Source: Micromonospora coxensis (GTDB lineage Bacteria > Actinomycetota > Actinomycetes > Mycobacteriales > Micromonosporaceae). From it: a stretch of DNA of 64,000 nucleotides. The notes beneath the pieces were generated by a model, which was not told where the DNA came from, searched no databases, and worked only from the letters and a program-made list of their open reading frames with translations. The stretch is taken from the NCBI RefSeq assembly GCF_900090295.1, contig NZ_LT607753.1:1550001-1614000 (forward strand), written 5' to 3'. Made by a program: the position numbers and the translations under genes. This document shows, one piece after another, positions 37,084 through 46,990 of this stretch. Each line of letters starts with the position of its first letter. Position 1 is the first letter of the stretch.

Positions 37084-39342
37084 TCAGCGCAGGTAGATGT
37101 TCGGCGTCGGCACCGGGCCCATCCGGTCGCCGATGAAGAAGCCCGGGTGCGGCGGCTGGTTGTAGGCGGTGTTCTGCCAGGCGATCGCCGTGCGGTACTG
37201 CGGGTCGTGCATCAGCGTGTGGATCCGCAGGCCGGTCGGCGTCGGGGTGCTGTAGATCCGCAGCGCCCTGCTGTCGCTGGTGCGCCAGACGACCTCCTCC
37301 CGCCAGTCACCCAGGATGTCGCCGGAGAGCGCCGGGGTGGACTTGGTCCCGTTGTTGGCGGACACCCCGCTGCCGGTGAGCAGCCGGGTCTCCCCGGCGG
37401 TGCCGTACTTGTCGATCCTGGTGCCGTCGAGCAGTTCGCGCACCGGGTCGCCGTCCCACCAGGCGAGGAAGTTCATCGAGGACGGCTTGCGGCCGACGTT
37501 CTGCCCCCGGGTGTCGGCCAGGCCGGCGACGGCGGCGGACCAGGACTCGGCGCCGGGGCTGCCCGACCAGATGTCGGCGGAGACGCCCCGGCCGTTGTCG
37601 CCGGACGCGGGGGTGGACCAGAGGACCTGGCCGGTGCGGGCGTCGGCGAACCACGAGCTGGGCTTGCTGGCGTCCTCGCTGACCTTGAAGTACTCCAACC
37701 CGGCCCGGGACGGGTCGAGGTCGCCGACGTGCCCGGCGTCGCCGTGGCCGTAGCCGGTGGACCAGAGCAGGCGGCCGTTGTCGTCGATGGTGGCGGCGCC
37801 GTAGACGATCTCCTGGCGGCCGTCGGCGTCGACGTCGGCGACGGAGAGGCTGTGGTTGCCCTGCCCGGCGGCGGCGGAGTTGCCGGAGGCGCTGGAGTCG
37901 AAGGTCCACCGCCGGGTCAGGGCGCCGTTGCGGAAGTCCCAGGCGGCGACGACCGCGCGGGTGTAGTAGCCCCGCGCCATGATCAGTGAGGGGCGCTGGC
38001 CGTCGAGGTACGCGGTGCCGGCGAGGAAGCGGTCGACCCGGTTGCCGTACGAGTCGCCCCAGGAGGAGACGGTGCCGCGCGGCGGGTCGTAGGTGACGGT
38101 GGAGAGGGCGGCGCCGGTGCGGCCGTCGAACATGGTCAGGAACTCCGGACCGGCGAGGACGTAGCCGCTGGAGTTGCGGTGGTCGGCCGACGCCGAGCCG
38201 ATCACCTGACCGGTGCCCGAGCGGGTGCCGTCGGCGGTCTTCATCGCCACCTCGGCGTCGCCGTCGCCGTCGTAGTCGTACACCTGGAACTGGGTGTAGT
38301 GCGCGCCGGCGCGGATGTTGCGGCCCAGGTCGATGCGCCACAGCCGGGTGCCGGTGAGGGTGTACGCGTCGACGTACACGGTGCCGGTGTAGCCGGATTG
38401 CGAGTTGTCCTTGGCGTTGGACGGGTCCCACTTGAGCACGAACTCGTAGTCGCCGTCCCCGTCGAGGTCGCCGACGCTGGCGTCGTTCGCGGCGTAGCCG
38501 TACGCCTCGCCGCTCGGCGTGGTGCCACCCGGCGGCACCTGCAACGGCACGTCCAGGTAGCCGTTGGCGAACTGCAGCGCCGGCGCGGACGCCGGCTGCT
38601 CGGCGCCGTTGACCACGGCCCGCACCGTGTACGACGACCCGGCCGCCGCCCCGGCGTCGAGGTAGCTGGTGGCGCCGGTGATCGGGCTGCCGTTGACCTT
38701 CGTGGCGCCCCGGTAGAGGTTGAACGCCACCGAGGTCTCGGTGCCCAGCAGCCGCCAGGACACCAGGTTGCCGCTGCCCGAGCGGACGCTGACCAGCCCC
38801 CGGTCCAGGTCCTCCAGCTGCTTCGCGCCGGCCGGCGGTGTGCTGGGCGGCGGGGTCGTCGGCGGAGGCGGGGTGGTCGGTGGCGGGGTCGTCGGTGGCG
38901 GAGTGGTGGTCGGCGGGGTGGTGGCGCCGGTGCAGGTGGTGCCGTTGAGCGCGAAGCTGGTCGGCGCGGGGTTGCTGGAGTTGTTCCACGAGCCGTTGAA
39001 GCCGAAGCCGGCGGTGCCGTTGGTGCCGATCGCGGCGTTGTAGCCGGCGTCGCGGGCGGTGACCCGGTCGCCGGACTGGGTGACGGTGGCGTTCCACGCC
39101 TGGGTGACCTGCTGGCCGGCGGTGTAGGACCAGGTGAGCGTCCAGCCGTCGACCGGGTCGCCGAGGTTGGTGACGGTGACGTCGGCGCCGAAGCCGCCGC
39201 CCCACTGGTTGGTGATCCGGTAGTCGACACGGCAGCCGGCCGCGGCCGCCGAGGCGGTCACGGCGGTCAGGGCGCCGGCGACGAGGGTGGTGGCCGTGGC
39301 GGCGGCGAGCAGCGCGGCACGGCGGGACGGGACGGGGCGCAC
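37084..39342 (-). CDS. Secreted rhamnogalacturonan lyase (PL11) with CBM2
   Basis: 752 aa. Sec signal peptide (1-~35), a CBM2 cellulose-binding domain (~37-138; [48 protein letters not shown], Cys pair 37/137), a Thr/Pro linker (139-172) and a PL11 eight-bladed propeller lyase (175-752) with Ca-binding loops [10 protein letters not shown] and [10 protein letters not shown] and the family end [31 protein letters not shown]. It would cut the rhamnogalacturonan-I backbone of pectin outside the cell. Start GTG 39342 has GGAGG 8 nt upstream. Confidence 0.95.
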   Translation of the reverse strand: MRPVPSRRAALLAAATATTLVAGALTAVTASAAAAGCRVDYRITNQWGGGFGADVTVTNLGDPVDGWTLTWSYTAGQQVTQAWNATVTQSGDRVTARDAGYNAAIGTNGTAGFGFNGSWNNSSNPAPTSFALNGTTCTGATTPPTTTPPPTTPPPTTPPPPTTPPPSTPPAGAKQLEDLDRGLVSVRSGSGNLVSWRLLGTETSVAFNLYRGATKVNGSPITGATSYLDAGAAAGSSYTVRAVVNGAEQPASAPALQFANGYLDVPLQVPPGGTTPSGEAYGYAANDASVGDLDGDGDYEFVLKWDPSNAKDNSQSGYTGTVYVDAYTLTGTRLWRIDLGRNIRAGAHYTQFQVYDYDGDGDAEVAMKTADGTRSGTGQVIGSASADHRNSSGYVLAGPEFLTMFDGRTGAALSTVTYDPPRGTVSSWGDSYGNRVDRFLAGTAYLDGQRPSLIMARGYYTRAVVAAWDFRNGALTRRWTFDSSASGNSAAAGQGNHSLSVADVDADGRQEIVYGAATIDDNGRLLWSTGYGHGDAGHVGDLDPSRAGLEYFKVSEDASKPSSWFADARTGQVLWSTPASGDNGRGVSADIWSGSPGAESWSAAVAGLADTRGQNVGRKPSSMNFLAWWDGDPVRELLDGTRIDKYGTAGETRLLTGSGVSANNGTKSTPALSGDILGDWREEVVWRTSDSRALRIYSTPTPTGLRIHTLMHDPQYRTAIAWQNTAYNQPPHPGFFIGDRMGPVPTPNIYLR

Positions 39343-39567
39343 GGGCGGTTCCTCCACTGGAGGGGCGCGCGGCGAGGTCGACCGCGCCGGCCTGCCCTGG
39401 GCCGGCGGGGGGGGTACGCCGCGCTGACGGCGATGGATGGACGCATCTCGGCGTCCGCAGTTCGGCTCCGCGCACGCCGATGCTAGGACAACGCTTTCCG
39501 GCCGCACAACCACCCCGGCCTTGATCGCGGCCGGCGCGCCTGATCGACTCGTCGGATGGATGGGCAC

Positions 39568-40989
39568 ATGGACCCGGAGGAGTTCCGCCGCGCCGGGTAC
39601 GCCGTGGTGGACTGGATCGCCGACTACTGGACGACGCTCGGTGAGCGGCCGGTGACCTCACAGGACCCGCCCGGCACGGTCGCGGCCGCGCTGCCGCCGG
39701 CCCCGCCCGCGCACGGCGAGCCGGTCGAGGCCGTCCTGGCCGACCTGGACTCGCTGATCGCGCCCCGGCTCACCCACTGGCAGCACCCCGGCTGGTTCGG
39801 GTACTTCCCGGCCAACACCAGCGGCCCGAGCGTCCTCGGCGACCTGGTCAGCGCCGGGCTGGGCGTGCAGGGGATGCTCTGGGCCACCGGGCCGGCCTGC
39901 ACCGAGCTGGAGACGGTGATGCTGGACTGGCTGGCCGGCCTGCTGGACCTGCCGGAGAAGTTCCGCTCCACCGGGCGCGGCGGCGGGGTGATCCAGGACT
40001 CCGCCTCGTCGGCGACCCTGGTCGCCACCCTGGTCGCGCTGCACCGGGCCGGCGAGGGCAGGTGGCGGCAGTCCGGCGTGGACCGCCGCTACCGCGCGTA
40101 CACCTCCACGCAGGGGCACTCCTCGATCGACAAGGCGGCCCGGATCGCCGGGCTGGGCGCCGACGGCGTACGGCCGGTCGAGGTGGACCCGGTGACCCAG
40201 GCGATGCGACCCGAGGCGTTGCGCGCGGCGATCGAGGCCGACCGGGCCGCCGGCGTCGTGCCGGCCATCGTGGTCGCCACCATCGGCACGACCTCCACCA
40301 CCGCCGTCGACCCGCTGCCGGAGATCGGCGCGATCTGCGCCGAGTACGGCGTCTGGCTGCACGTCGACGCGGCGTACGCGGGCGCGGCGGCGGTCTGCCC
40401 CGAGCTGCGCTGGACGCACGCCGGCCTGGCGCACGCCGACTCGTACTGCTTCGACCCGCACAAGTGGCTGCTCACCGGCTTCGACTGCGACGCGTTCTGG
40501 GTGGCCGACGCCGGCGAGCTGATCGAGGCGCTGACGGTGCTGCCCGAGTACCTGCGCAACGCCGCGACCGAGTCCGGCGCGGTGATCGACTACCGGGACT
40601 GGCAGGTGCCGCTGGGCCGCCGCTTCCGCGCCCTCAAGCTCTGGTTCGTGCTGCGCTGGTACGGCGTCGAGGGGCTGCGCGCGCACATCCGCTCCGGGGT
40701 GGCCCTCGCCGACCGGTTCGCCGAGCGGGTGGCCGCGGACGCCCGCTTCGAACTGGTCGCGCCGCACCCGTTCTCGCTGGTCTGTTTCCGGCTGCGGGCC
40801 GGGGACGAGGCGAGCGCCGAGCTGCTCGCCCGGGTCAACGCCACCGGACGGGTGCACCTGACGCACACCCGGGTCGAGGGCCGGTACACGCTGCGCCTGG
40901 CGGTCGGCGCACCGCAGACCCGGCAGGAGCACACCGACGAGGCGTGGGAGCTGCTGGCGTCCGCCGCGACCGAGATCCTCACCGACTGA
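39568..40989 (+). CDS. PLP-dependent group II decarboxylase (aromatic amino acid type)
   Basis: 473 aa. PLP lysine K299 in FDPHKWLL, with [13 protein letters not shown], the substrate-site [14 protein letters not shown], and [16 protein letters not shown]. This is the DOPA/tryptophan decarboxylase branch of the family by overall pattern. It would make an arylalkylamine in the cytosol; no modifying enzymes are adjacent, so a stand-alone amine or acid-stress role is possible. Start ATG 39568; ATG 39556 adds four residues and has no better ribosome-binding site. It is divergent from the lyase gene. Confidence 0.94.
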   Translation: MDPEEFRRAGYAVVDWIADYWTTLGERPVTSQDPPGTVAAALPPAPPAHGEPVEAVLADLDSLIAPRLTHWQHPGWFGYFPANTSGPSVLGDLVSAGLGVQGMLWATGPACTELETVMLDWLAGLLDLPEKFRSTGRGGGVIQDSASSATLVATLVALHRAGEGRWRQSGVDRRYRAYTSTQGHSSIDKAARIAGLGADGVRPVEVDPVTQAMRPEALRAAIEADRAAGVVPAIVVATIGTTSTTAVDPLPEIGAICAEYGVWLHVDAAYAGAAAVCPELRWTHAGLAHADSYCFDPHKWLLTGFDCDAFWVADAGELIEALTVLPEYLRNAATESGAVIDYRDWQVPLGRRFRALKLWFVLRWYGVEGLRAHIRSGVALADRFAERVAADARFELVAPHPFSLVCFRLRAGDEASAELLARVNATGRVHLTHTRVEGRYTLRLAVGAPQTRQEHTDEAWELLASAATEILTD

Positions 40990-41026
40990 CCCGCCCCTGC
41001 CACCCACCCCGCCCTCGCGCCGCCGG

Positions 41027-41148
41027 CCCGGCAGCCAGGCCGCCACCACGCCGCCCGCCCGGCGGTCAGGCCGCCACCACGCCGCCCGCCCGGCAGCCAG
41101 GCCGCCACCGCACCGCCCGCCGCCCGGCGGTCAGGCCGCCCGCCGCCG
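41027..41148. repeat. Minisatellite, four ~31-bp tandem copies
   Basis: Copies start at 41027, 41058, 41089 and 41123, each with CCCGGC(A/G)G and CAGGCCGCC; the first two are 31 bp, the third has a 3-bp insertion and the fourth is shortened. It lies in the 284-bp gap between the decarboxylase and the convergent TauE/SafE gene. Confidence 0.82.
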
Positions 41149-41273
41149 AGGAGGGGCGAGGGCGTGACGATCACGCTGGATCCGGGAAGCAGGGGCGTGG
41201 GTCGCGGACCGACACCACGACGTCCCGGGTCGAGCGGGATCTCGCAGGGCGTCGGCGGCGTACCCGGGGAGGG

Positions 41274-42245
41274 TCAACGCTCGGCGGCGGCCAGCCGGGC
41301 CTCGGCCTCTACCGACCCGGGCGCCGCGTCCTCGGCGGCGGCAACGCCGGGCGGGGTGGCGGCGGCGAGGACGGCGGTGGTCCGGGCGTGGCGGGCGCGG
41401 CGCAGCGCCCGCACCGACAGCGTCAGGGCGACGACCCAGCCGACGACGAGCAGCGTGTAGACCACCGGGGTCAGCGCCGCGCCGGCGTCGCCGGCGCGCA
41501 GCAGGGTGCGGGCGTTGGTCAGCACGATCACGCCGCCGATGGTGGCGCCGAGCAGCTGCGCCGGGACGATGCGCACCAGCCAGGCGGCGATCGGCGCGGC
41601 GATCAGGCCGCCGACCAGCAGCGCGGCGACGGTGGGCAGCAGGAAGCCCTCGGTGCCCAGGCCGATCAGGAAGCCGACGCTGGCCGCGCCGGCCACCATG
41701 AACTCGGCAGTGTCGACCGAGCCGATCACCTTGCGCGGTTCGAGGCGGCCGGAGACCAGCAGCGCGGGGGTGGCCACCGGCCCCCAGCCCCCGCCGCCGG
41801 TGGCGTCGACGAAGCCGGCGAACAGGCCGAGCGGGCCGAGGAACCGGCCGCGCAGCCGCCCGGCGGCCGGGCGGGGGCGCAGCGGCCGGGAGAAGCGGAC
41901 CAGCAGGTACGCGCCGAGGCCGAACAGGATGGCGGCCATCCAGGGCGCGGCGGACTCGGTGGAGATGGCGCTGAGGAAGGTCGCGCCGGCGAAGGCCCCG
42001 ATCGCGCCGGGGACGGCGATCCGGGCCACCACCCGCCAGTCGACGTTGCCGAAGCGCCAGTGCGCCACCCCCGCCGCGAGGGTGGTGCCGATCTCGGCCA
42101 GGTGCACCGAGGCGGAGGCGGCGGCCGGGGCGACCCCGGCGAAGAGCAGCAGGGTCGACGAGGTCAACCCGTACGCCATGCCGAGCGCACCGTCGACGAG
42201 TTGGGCGGCCAGCCCGACGAGGGCGAGGACCAGAAGCTTGCGCAC
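41274..42245 (-). CDS. TauE/SafE family sulfite/sulfonate exporter
   Basis: 323 aa, about eight transmembrane helices in two similar halves: LAAQLVDGALGMAYGLTSSTLLL near the N-terminus and LFAGFVDATGGGGWGPVATPALLVSG in the middle, the family's paired motif. These permeases move sulfite, sulfoacetate or other small anions. Start GTG 42245 has GGAGG 8 nt upstream. An Rrf2 regulator gene lies upstream on the same strand. The C-terminal ~45 residues are an Ala/Glu-rich cytosolic tail. Confidence 0.93.
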   Translation of the reverse strand: MRKLLVLALVGLAAQLVDGALGMAYGLTSSTLLLFAGVAPAAASASVHLAEIGTTLAAGVAHWRFGNVDWRVVARIAVPGAIGAFAGATFLSAISTESAAPWMAAILFGLGAYLLVRFSRPLRPRPAAGRLRGRFLGPLGLFAGFVDATGGGGWGPVATPALLVSGRLEPRKVIGSVDTAEFMVAGAASVGFLIGLGTEGFLLPTVAALLVGGLIAAPIAAWLVRIVPAQLLGATIGGVIVLTNARTLLRAGDAGAALTPVVYTLLVVGWVVALTLSVRALRRARHARTTAVLAAATPPGVAAAEDAAPGSVEAEARLAAAER

Positions 42246-42277
42246 GGGCGCCCCTCCGAACTTTTCGGCATCTCCTA

Positions 42278-42290
42278 TCGACTTGGTCGA
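42278..42290. promoter_or_regulatory. Candidate operator upstream of tauE
   Basis: Palindrome TCGAC-TTG-GTCGA with A+T-richer flanks (CTAT and CAAT), 33 bp upstream of the GTG start; plausible site for the adjacent Rrf2 protein. Confidence 0.35.
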
Positions 42291-42358
42291 CAATGCGGCA
42301 GGACGGTGCCCGGGTCAAGTCCCGTGTCGGAAGATGGGACACCGGCCGACCGGCCGGG

Positions 42359-42829
42359 TCAGCTCCAGGCGCGCGGGTCGGCGGCGAGCTGGTTGATCCG
42401 CCCGGGCAGCGTCCCGGCGGCCACGTCGGCGACGCTGACCTGCTCCAGGATCTCCCGCTCGCTGGCCCGCAGGGCGATCCAGACGTCCTGCAACGCGCGG
42501 GCCGCACCGTGGTAGCCGAGCTCCTCGGGACGCTGCCCGCGCACGTGCGCCAGCGGCCCGTCGATGACCCGGATCACCTCGGCCAGGGAGATCTCCGCCC
42601 CCGGCCGGGCCAGCCAGTAGCCGCCCTCGGGGCCCCGCTGGGCGTGCACGATGCCGCCCCGGCGCAGCTGGAGCAGGATGCTCTCCAGGAACTTCGGCGG
42701 GATCTCCTGGGCGCGGGCGATCTGTTCGGCGGTGACCGGTCGGGTCCGTCCGGCGTTCGCGCCGTCGGCCACCGAGGCGAGCTCGGCGACCGCACGGAGG
42801 GCGTAGTCGACCCGGGCGGAGAGGCGCAT
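42359..42829 (-). CDS. Rrf2 family transcriptional regulator
   Basis: 156 aa. Winged helix at the N-terminus (MRLSARVDYALRAVAELA, QIARAQEIPPKFLESILLQLRRGGIVHAQRGPEGGYWLARP). It has no cysteine at all, so unlike IscR or NsrR it cannot hold an Fe-S cluster; it fits the CymR-like branch that acts with a partner or ligand in sulfur control, consistent with the sulfur-anion exporter next door (inference). Start ATG 42829. Confidence 0.92.
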   Translation of the reverse strand: MRLSARVDYALRAVAELASVADGANAGRTRPVTAEQIARAQEIPPKFLESILLQLRRGGIVHAQRGPEGGYWLARPGAEISLAEVIRVIDGPLAHVRGQRPEELGYHGAARALQDVWIALRASEREILEQVSVADVAAGTLPGRINQLAADPRAWS

Positions 42830-42886
42830 GACCGCAAGGTTAGTCGGCTGGTCAGCCGGGCGGCCCGTCGCCCCTCGCCCGTTCGA

Positions 42887-43771
42887 TCACTCGCCGACGC
42901 GGCGCAGCAGACCCTCCTGCACGGCGCTGGCGATGTGCCGGCCGTCGGTGGTGAACATCCGGCCGGTGGCCAACCCGCGCGCGCCGGAGGCCGACGGGCT
43001 CCAGCAGTCGTAGAGGAACCACTCGTCGGCCCGGAACGGGCGGTGGAACCAGAGCGCGTGGTCGAGGCTCGCCCCGACCACGCCGCCGGGGCCCCAGACC
43101 TCGCCGTGCACCGAGAGCACCGAGTCCAGCAGGGTCAGGTCCGAGGCGTAGGTGAGGGCGCAGGCGTGCAGCAGCGGGTCGTCGGGCAGCTTGCCGTCGA
43201 GGCGCATCCAGACCCGCTGGTGCGGCTCGGCGGGGCGGTCGCCGGGGCGTACCCAGCCGGGCTCGCCGACGTAGCGGACGTCGATCGGGCGCGGGATCTG
43301 GCCCCAGATGCCCAGCCGCTCCGGGTAACGGGCCAGCCGGTCGGACATGGTGGGGACGTCGTCCGGCATCGGCACGTCGGCGGGGGTCGGGGCGTGGTGG
43401 TCCAGCCCCTCCTCCTGCCGCTGGAACGACGCGGACATGAAGAAGATCGGCTTGTCGTGCTGCAACGCCACCGAGCGGCGTACCGAGAAGGAGCGCCCGT
43501 CGCGGACGTTCTCCACCTGGTACTCGATCGGCTCGGTGGGGTCGCCGGGGCGGACGAAGTAGCCGTGCAGCGAGTGCACGAACCGCTCCGGATCGACGGT
43601 GCGCCCGGCGGCGACCAGGGCCTGGCCGGCGACCTGACCGCCGTACACCCGCTGCGGACCCACCGGGGGGCTCATCCCCCGGAAGGTCATCTCGCCGGTG
43701 TGGTCGAGGTCGAGGACCTCCAGCAGCTGGTCGACCGCGGCCTGGCCGGTCGCCACCGGGCGCTCGGTCAC
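42887..43771 (-). CDS. tesB: Acyl-CoA thioesterase II
   Basis: 294 aa, double hotdog fold: RVYGGQVAGQALVAAGRTV, HSLHGYFVRPGD, and in the second half LDHALWFHRPFRADEWFLYD and SARGLATGRMF. It hydrolyses medium/long acyl-CoA in the cytosol. Position next to pyk matches tesB1 of mycobacteria. Start GTG 43771 with GGAG 8 nt upstream; a GTG at 43807 would add twelve residues. It is 55 bp from the pyk stop and probably in one unit with it. Confidence 0.93.
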   Translation of the reverse strand: MTERPVATGQAAVDQLLEVLDLDHTGEMTFRGMSPPVGPQRVYGGQVAGQALVAAGRTVDPERFVHSLHGYFVRPGDPTEPIEYQVENVRDGRSFSVRRSVALQHDKPIFFMSASFQRQEEGLDHHAPTPADVPMPDDVPTMSDRLARYPERLGIWGQIPRPIDVRYVGEPGWVRPGDRPAEPHQRVWMRLDGKLPDDPLLHACALTYASDLTLLDSVLSVHGEVWGPGGVVGASLDHALWFHRPFRADEWFLYDCWSPSASGARGLATGRMFTTDGRHIASAVQEGLLRRVGE

Positions 43772-43826
43772 TGTGTCGTCTCCGTTCGCGACTGCGGGGC
43801 TTGCCACCCCGGCTCACTCCTCGCGC

Positions 43827-45275
43827 TCACTGCAGGGCCCGGGCGGAGGCGGCGTCGACCAGCGAACCGAGCTGGTGCACGCGCAGGGTGTTGGTGGAGC
43901 CGGGGGTGCCGGGCGGGCTGCCGGCCACGATCACCACGTAGTCGCCGGGGTTGGCCCGGTTGAGGCCGAGCAGCGCCTGGTCGACCTGGCGGAACATGTC
44001 GTCGGTGTGCTCGACGAACGGCATCAGGAAGGTCTCCACGCCCCAGCAGAGGGCGAGCTGGTTGCGCACCTCGGGCACCGGGGTGAAGGCCAGCAGCGGC
44101 AGGTCGCAGTGCAGCCGGGAGAGCCGCTTGACGGTGTCGCCGGTCTGCGAGAAGGCGACCATCGCCTTGGCCCCGATGGCCCGGGCGATGGAGGAGGCGG
44201 CGACGGTGAGCGCGCCGCCGTGGGTGCGCGGGTCGTGCTGGAGCCGGGGCACGCCGATCGAGCCGGCCTCGGTGGTGGTGATGATCTTGGCCATGGTGCT
44301 GACCGTCAGCACCGGGTACTTGCCGACGCTGGTCTCGCCGGAGAGCATCACCGCGTCCGCGCCGTCGAGCACCGCGTTGGCCACGTCGGAGGCCTCGGCG
44401 CGGGTCGGGCGGGAATTCTCGATCATGGAGTCGAGCATCTGGGTGGCCACGATGACCGGCTTGGCGTTCTCCCGGCACAGCTGCACGGCGCGCTTCTGCA
44501 CCAGCGGCACCTGGTCCAGCGGCAGCTCCACGCCCAGGTCGCCCCGGGCGACCATCACGCCGTCGAAGGCGAGCACGATCGCCTCCAGGTGGTCCACCGC
44601 CTCCGGCTTCTCCACCTTGGCCAGCACCGGGCGGCGCACGCCCTCCTCGTCCATGATCCCGTGGACGAGCTTGATGTCGTCGGCCGAGCGGACGAAGGAG
44701 AGCGCGATCATGTCCACGCCGAGCCCGAGGGCGAAGCGCAGGTCCTCGGCGTCCTTCTCGGACAGGGCCGGGACGCTGACCGCCACGTTGGGCAACGAGA
44801 CGCCCTTGTTGTTGGAGACCGGACCGCCCTCGGTGACCAGGCAGCGGATGTCGTTGCCGGTGACGTCGCTGACCTCGACGGCGACCCGGCCGTCGTCGAT
44901 CAGCAGCCGGTCGCCCGGCTTCACCTCCTGCGGCAGCTTCCGGTAGGTGCAGGACACCCGGTCCTTGGTGCCGACGACGTCGTCACCGGTGATCACCACG
45001 GAGTCGCCGGTGCGCCACTCGTGCGGGCCGTCGGCGAAACGGCCGAGGCGGATCTTCGGGCCCTGCAGGTCGGCCAGCACGGCGACGGGACGCCCGGCCG
45101 CGTCGGCCGCCTCACGCACCAGCCGGTACACCGCCTCGTGATCTTCGTGGCTGCCGTGGCTGAAGTTGAGCCGTGCCACGTTCATGCCCGCCTCGACGAG
45201 CCCCCGGATCCGCTCCGGTGACGATGTGGCAGGGCCAAGAGTGCAGACGATCTTCGCGCGGCGTGTCACGCCCAT
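43827..45275 (-). CDS. pyk: Pyruvate kinase
   Basis: 482 aa. All motifs present: KIVCTLGPATSS, VARLNFSHGSHEDH, LADLQGPKIRLG, ARGDLGVELPLDQVPLVQK, TQMLDSMIENSRPTRAEASDVANA and a complete C-terminal domain. It catalyses PEP + ADP to pyruvate + ATP, the last step of glycolysis. Start ATG 45275 (MGVTRRAKIV) with GGAGGA ~12 nt upstream; the open frame further up is not conserved-looking. Confidence 0.97.
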   Translation of the reverse strand: MGVTRRAKIVCTLGPATSSPERIRGLVEAGMNVARLNFSHGSHEDHEAVYRLVREAADAAGRPVAVLADLQGPKIRLGRFADGPHEWRTGDSVVITGDDVVGTKDRVSCTYRKLPQEVKPGDRLLIDDGRVAVEVSDVTGNDIRCLVTEGGPVSNNKGVSLPNVAVSVPALSEKDAEDLRFALGLGVDMIALSFVRSADDIKLVHGIMDEEGVRRPVLAKVEKPEAVDHLEAIVLAFDGVMVARGDLGVELPLDQVPLVQKRAVQLCRENAKPVIVATQMLDSMIENSRPTRAEASDVANAVLDGADAVMLSGETSVGKYPVLTVSTMAKIITTTEAGSIGVPRLQHDPRTHGGALTVAASSIARAIGAKAMVAFSQTGDTVKRLSRLHCDLPLLAFTPVPEVRNQLALCWGVETFLMPFVEHTDDMFRQVDQALLGLNRANPGDYVVIVAGSPPGTPGSTNTLRVHQLGSLVDAASARALQ

Positions 45276-45497
45276 CAGGCTAGTCTCTCCTCCGGGTCGA
45301 CCTGCGGGCCGACCCCTTGCGGACTGCGGAACAGTTGCCCCACGACGCGCGACCGGGGCGCGTGGGCCGGCGGCACGCGGACCGCACCGGGGAACGTCGG
45401 GAGTGGCGGGCATCGGCGACCGCGCGCCGGGAATCGTACCGCCCGGGCGCATCCGCCGCCGGAGGTGCTCCCGGCCACCCCCGGTCGCCGGTCACGG

Positions 45498-46880
45498 TCA
45501 CGGTCCACCGGTCACCGCCGGCAGCGTGGGTACGGCGGAGAAGACCTGCCGCGGGTCGTAGCGGTGCTTGGCCCGGCGCAGCCGCGCCCAGTTGTCGCCG
45601 TACGCCAGCCGGACCCGGTCGGTGTCGGTCGGGGCGAGCAGGTTCGGGTAGCCGCCGGGCAGCGCGTGCTCCGCCAGCGCGGCGCTGACCTGCTCCGCCC
45701 ACTCGCCGTGCGGCCCCGGCGGGTCACCGGGGGCCCAGACCGCGATCACCTCGACCAGCGAGTGGTCGACGCGCAGCCCGAACGCGGTCTCGTCGACGGC
45801 CACCCGGGCGGCCGCGCCGTGGAAGTGGTGCAGGGCGATCGCCGAGTACGGCGAGGTGACCCGGCGCGCGGCGTCGACCAGCACCGCCACGGCGTCGTCG
45901 GAGAGCCCCGGCAGCCAGCGGGTGCGCAGCAGGTAGTGGTTGCCGTCGGCCATGCCGCCGTCGAACATCCGCAGCACCTCCTCGTACGGCAGGACCGCCA
46001 CCTGGTCGACCAGCGGGGTGCCCAGTGCCCGGATCCGGTCCACGTGCCGCCGGCCGGCCTCGGGGTCGTCCCCGGCCCAGACCGGGCAGACGAAGACCAC
46101 CGGCTCCCCCGTCGGGCCGGGCAGGAACCCCGCCATCACGGTCAGCTCGTCCGGCGCGTCGGCGAGCAGGTCGCGGTAGCCACGCAGCACGTCGACCGCC
46201 TCGTCCAGGGCGAACAGGACCATCCCGGCGAGGGCGGCGGGCAGCCGGTGCGCCCGGTAGGTCAGCCGGGTCACCACCCCGAAGTTGCCCCCGCCGCCGC
46301 GCAGCGCCCAGTACAACTCCTGCTCGTGCTCCGCGTCGGCGCTCACCCGGCGGCCGTCGGCGAGCACCACCTCGGCGGCGAGCAGGTTGTCCAGGGCCAG
46401 GCCGTGCCGGCCGCAGAGCGGGCCGTACCCACCGGCGAGGGTGAGGCCGGCCATGCCGACGGCCCGGACCACGCCGGTGGCGACGGCCAGGTCGTACGGG
46501 CGCAGCGCGGCGACCACGTCCCCGGCGGTGGCCCCGCCGGCCACGGTGACCGTGGCGGCGTCCGGATCGACCGTCACCTCGCGCATCCCGGTCAGGTCGA
46601 GCACCAGGCCGCCGTCGCGCAGCGCCCGGCCGGCCCAGTCGTGGCCGCCGGCGCGCACCGAGAGCGGCACCCGGCACCGCCGGGCGATCCGGAGCACGGC
46701 GGCGACCTCGTCGGCGTCGCGGCACCGGGCGATCAGCGCGGGCGTCCGGTCGACCGCGCCGTTCCACAACGTCACGGCGGCGGCGAAGCCCGGGTCGGCG
46801 GGGGTGAGCGACCGGTCGCCCAGCAGGTCGCGCAGGAGCGCGGCGGCGCGCGGCAGGTCGGGGGTGTCGGCGGCGCTCAT
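45498..46880 (-). CDS. FAD-binding oxidoreductase, BBE-like
   Basis: 460 aa. FAD_binding_4 domain with VRAGGHDWAG, whose His80 is the usual attachment site for 8-alpha-histidyl FAD, and GGGGNFGVVTRLTY; it ends with the berberine-bridge motif YGDNWARLRRAKHRYDPRQVF. Family members oxidise sugars, alcohols or secondary metabolites. No signal peptide, and no second (cysteinyl) flavin link that I can assign. Start ATG 46880 with GAGGAG 5-6 nt upstream. Substrate unknown. Confidence 0.92.
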   Translation of the reverse strand: MSAADTPDLPRAAALLRDLLGDRSLTPADPGFAAAVTLWNGAVDRTPALIARCRDADEVAAVLRIARRCRVPLSVRAGGHDWAGRALRDGGLVLDLTGMREVTVDPDAATVTVAGGATAGDVVAALRPYDLAVATGVVRAVGMAGLTLAGGYGPLCGRHGLALDNLLAAEVVLADGRRVSADAEHEQELYWALRGGGGNFGVVTRLTYRAHRLPAALAGMVLFALDEAVDVLRGYRDLLADAPDELTVMAGFLPGPTGEPVVFVCPVWAGDDPEAGRRHVDRIRALGTPLVDQVAVLPYEEVLRMFDGGMADGNHYLLRTRWLPGLSDDAVAVLVDAARRVTSPYSAIALHHFHGAAARVAVDETAFGLRVDHSLVEVIAVWAPGDPPGPHGEWAEQVSAALAEHALPGGYPNLLAPTDTDRVRLAYGDNWARLRRAKHRYDPRQVFSAVPTLPAVTGGP

Positions 46881-46990
46881 GGCGGCTCCTCGGGCCGGGC
46901 CGGTCGACGCCCGGCGCGTCCACCCTGCCCGGGTCCGCCCAGTCAACACCGGCGGACGCGGCGCCGCCGTCACCCTGCCGACACCCTGGC

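Noticed and set aside
38825..38935. Tandem repeat of GGTGG-type triplet blocks
   Set aside because: It is the Thr/Pro linker of the CBM2-lyase protein and is explained by coding.
39568..40989. Part of a biosynthetic gene cluster
   Set aside because: No core synthase, tailoring set or transporter forms a cluster around the decarboxylase.
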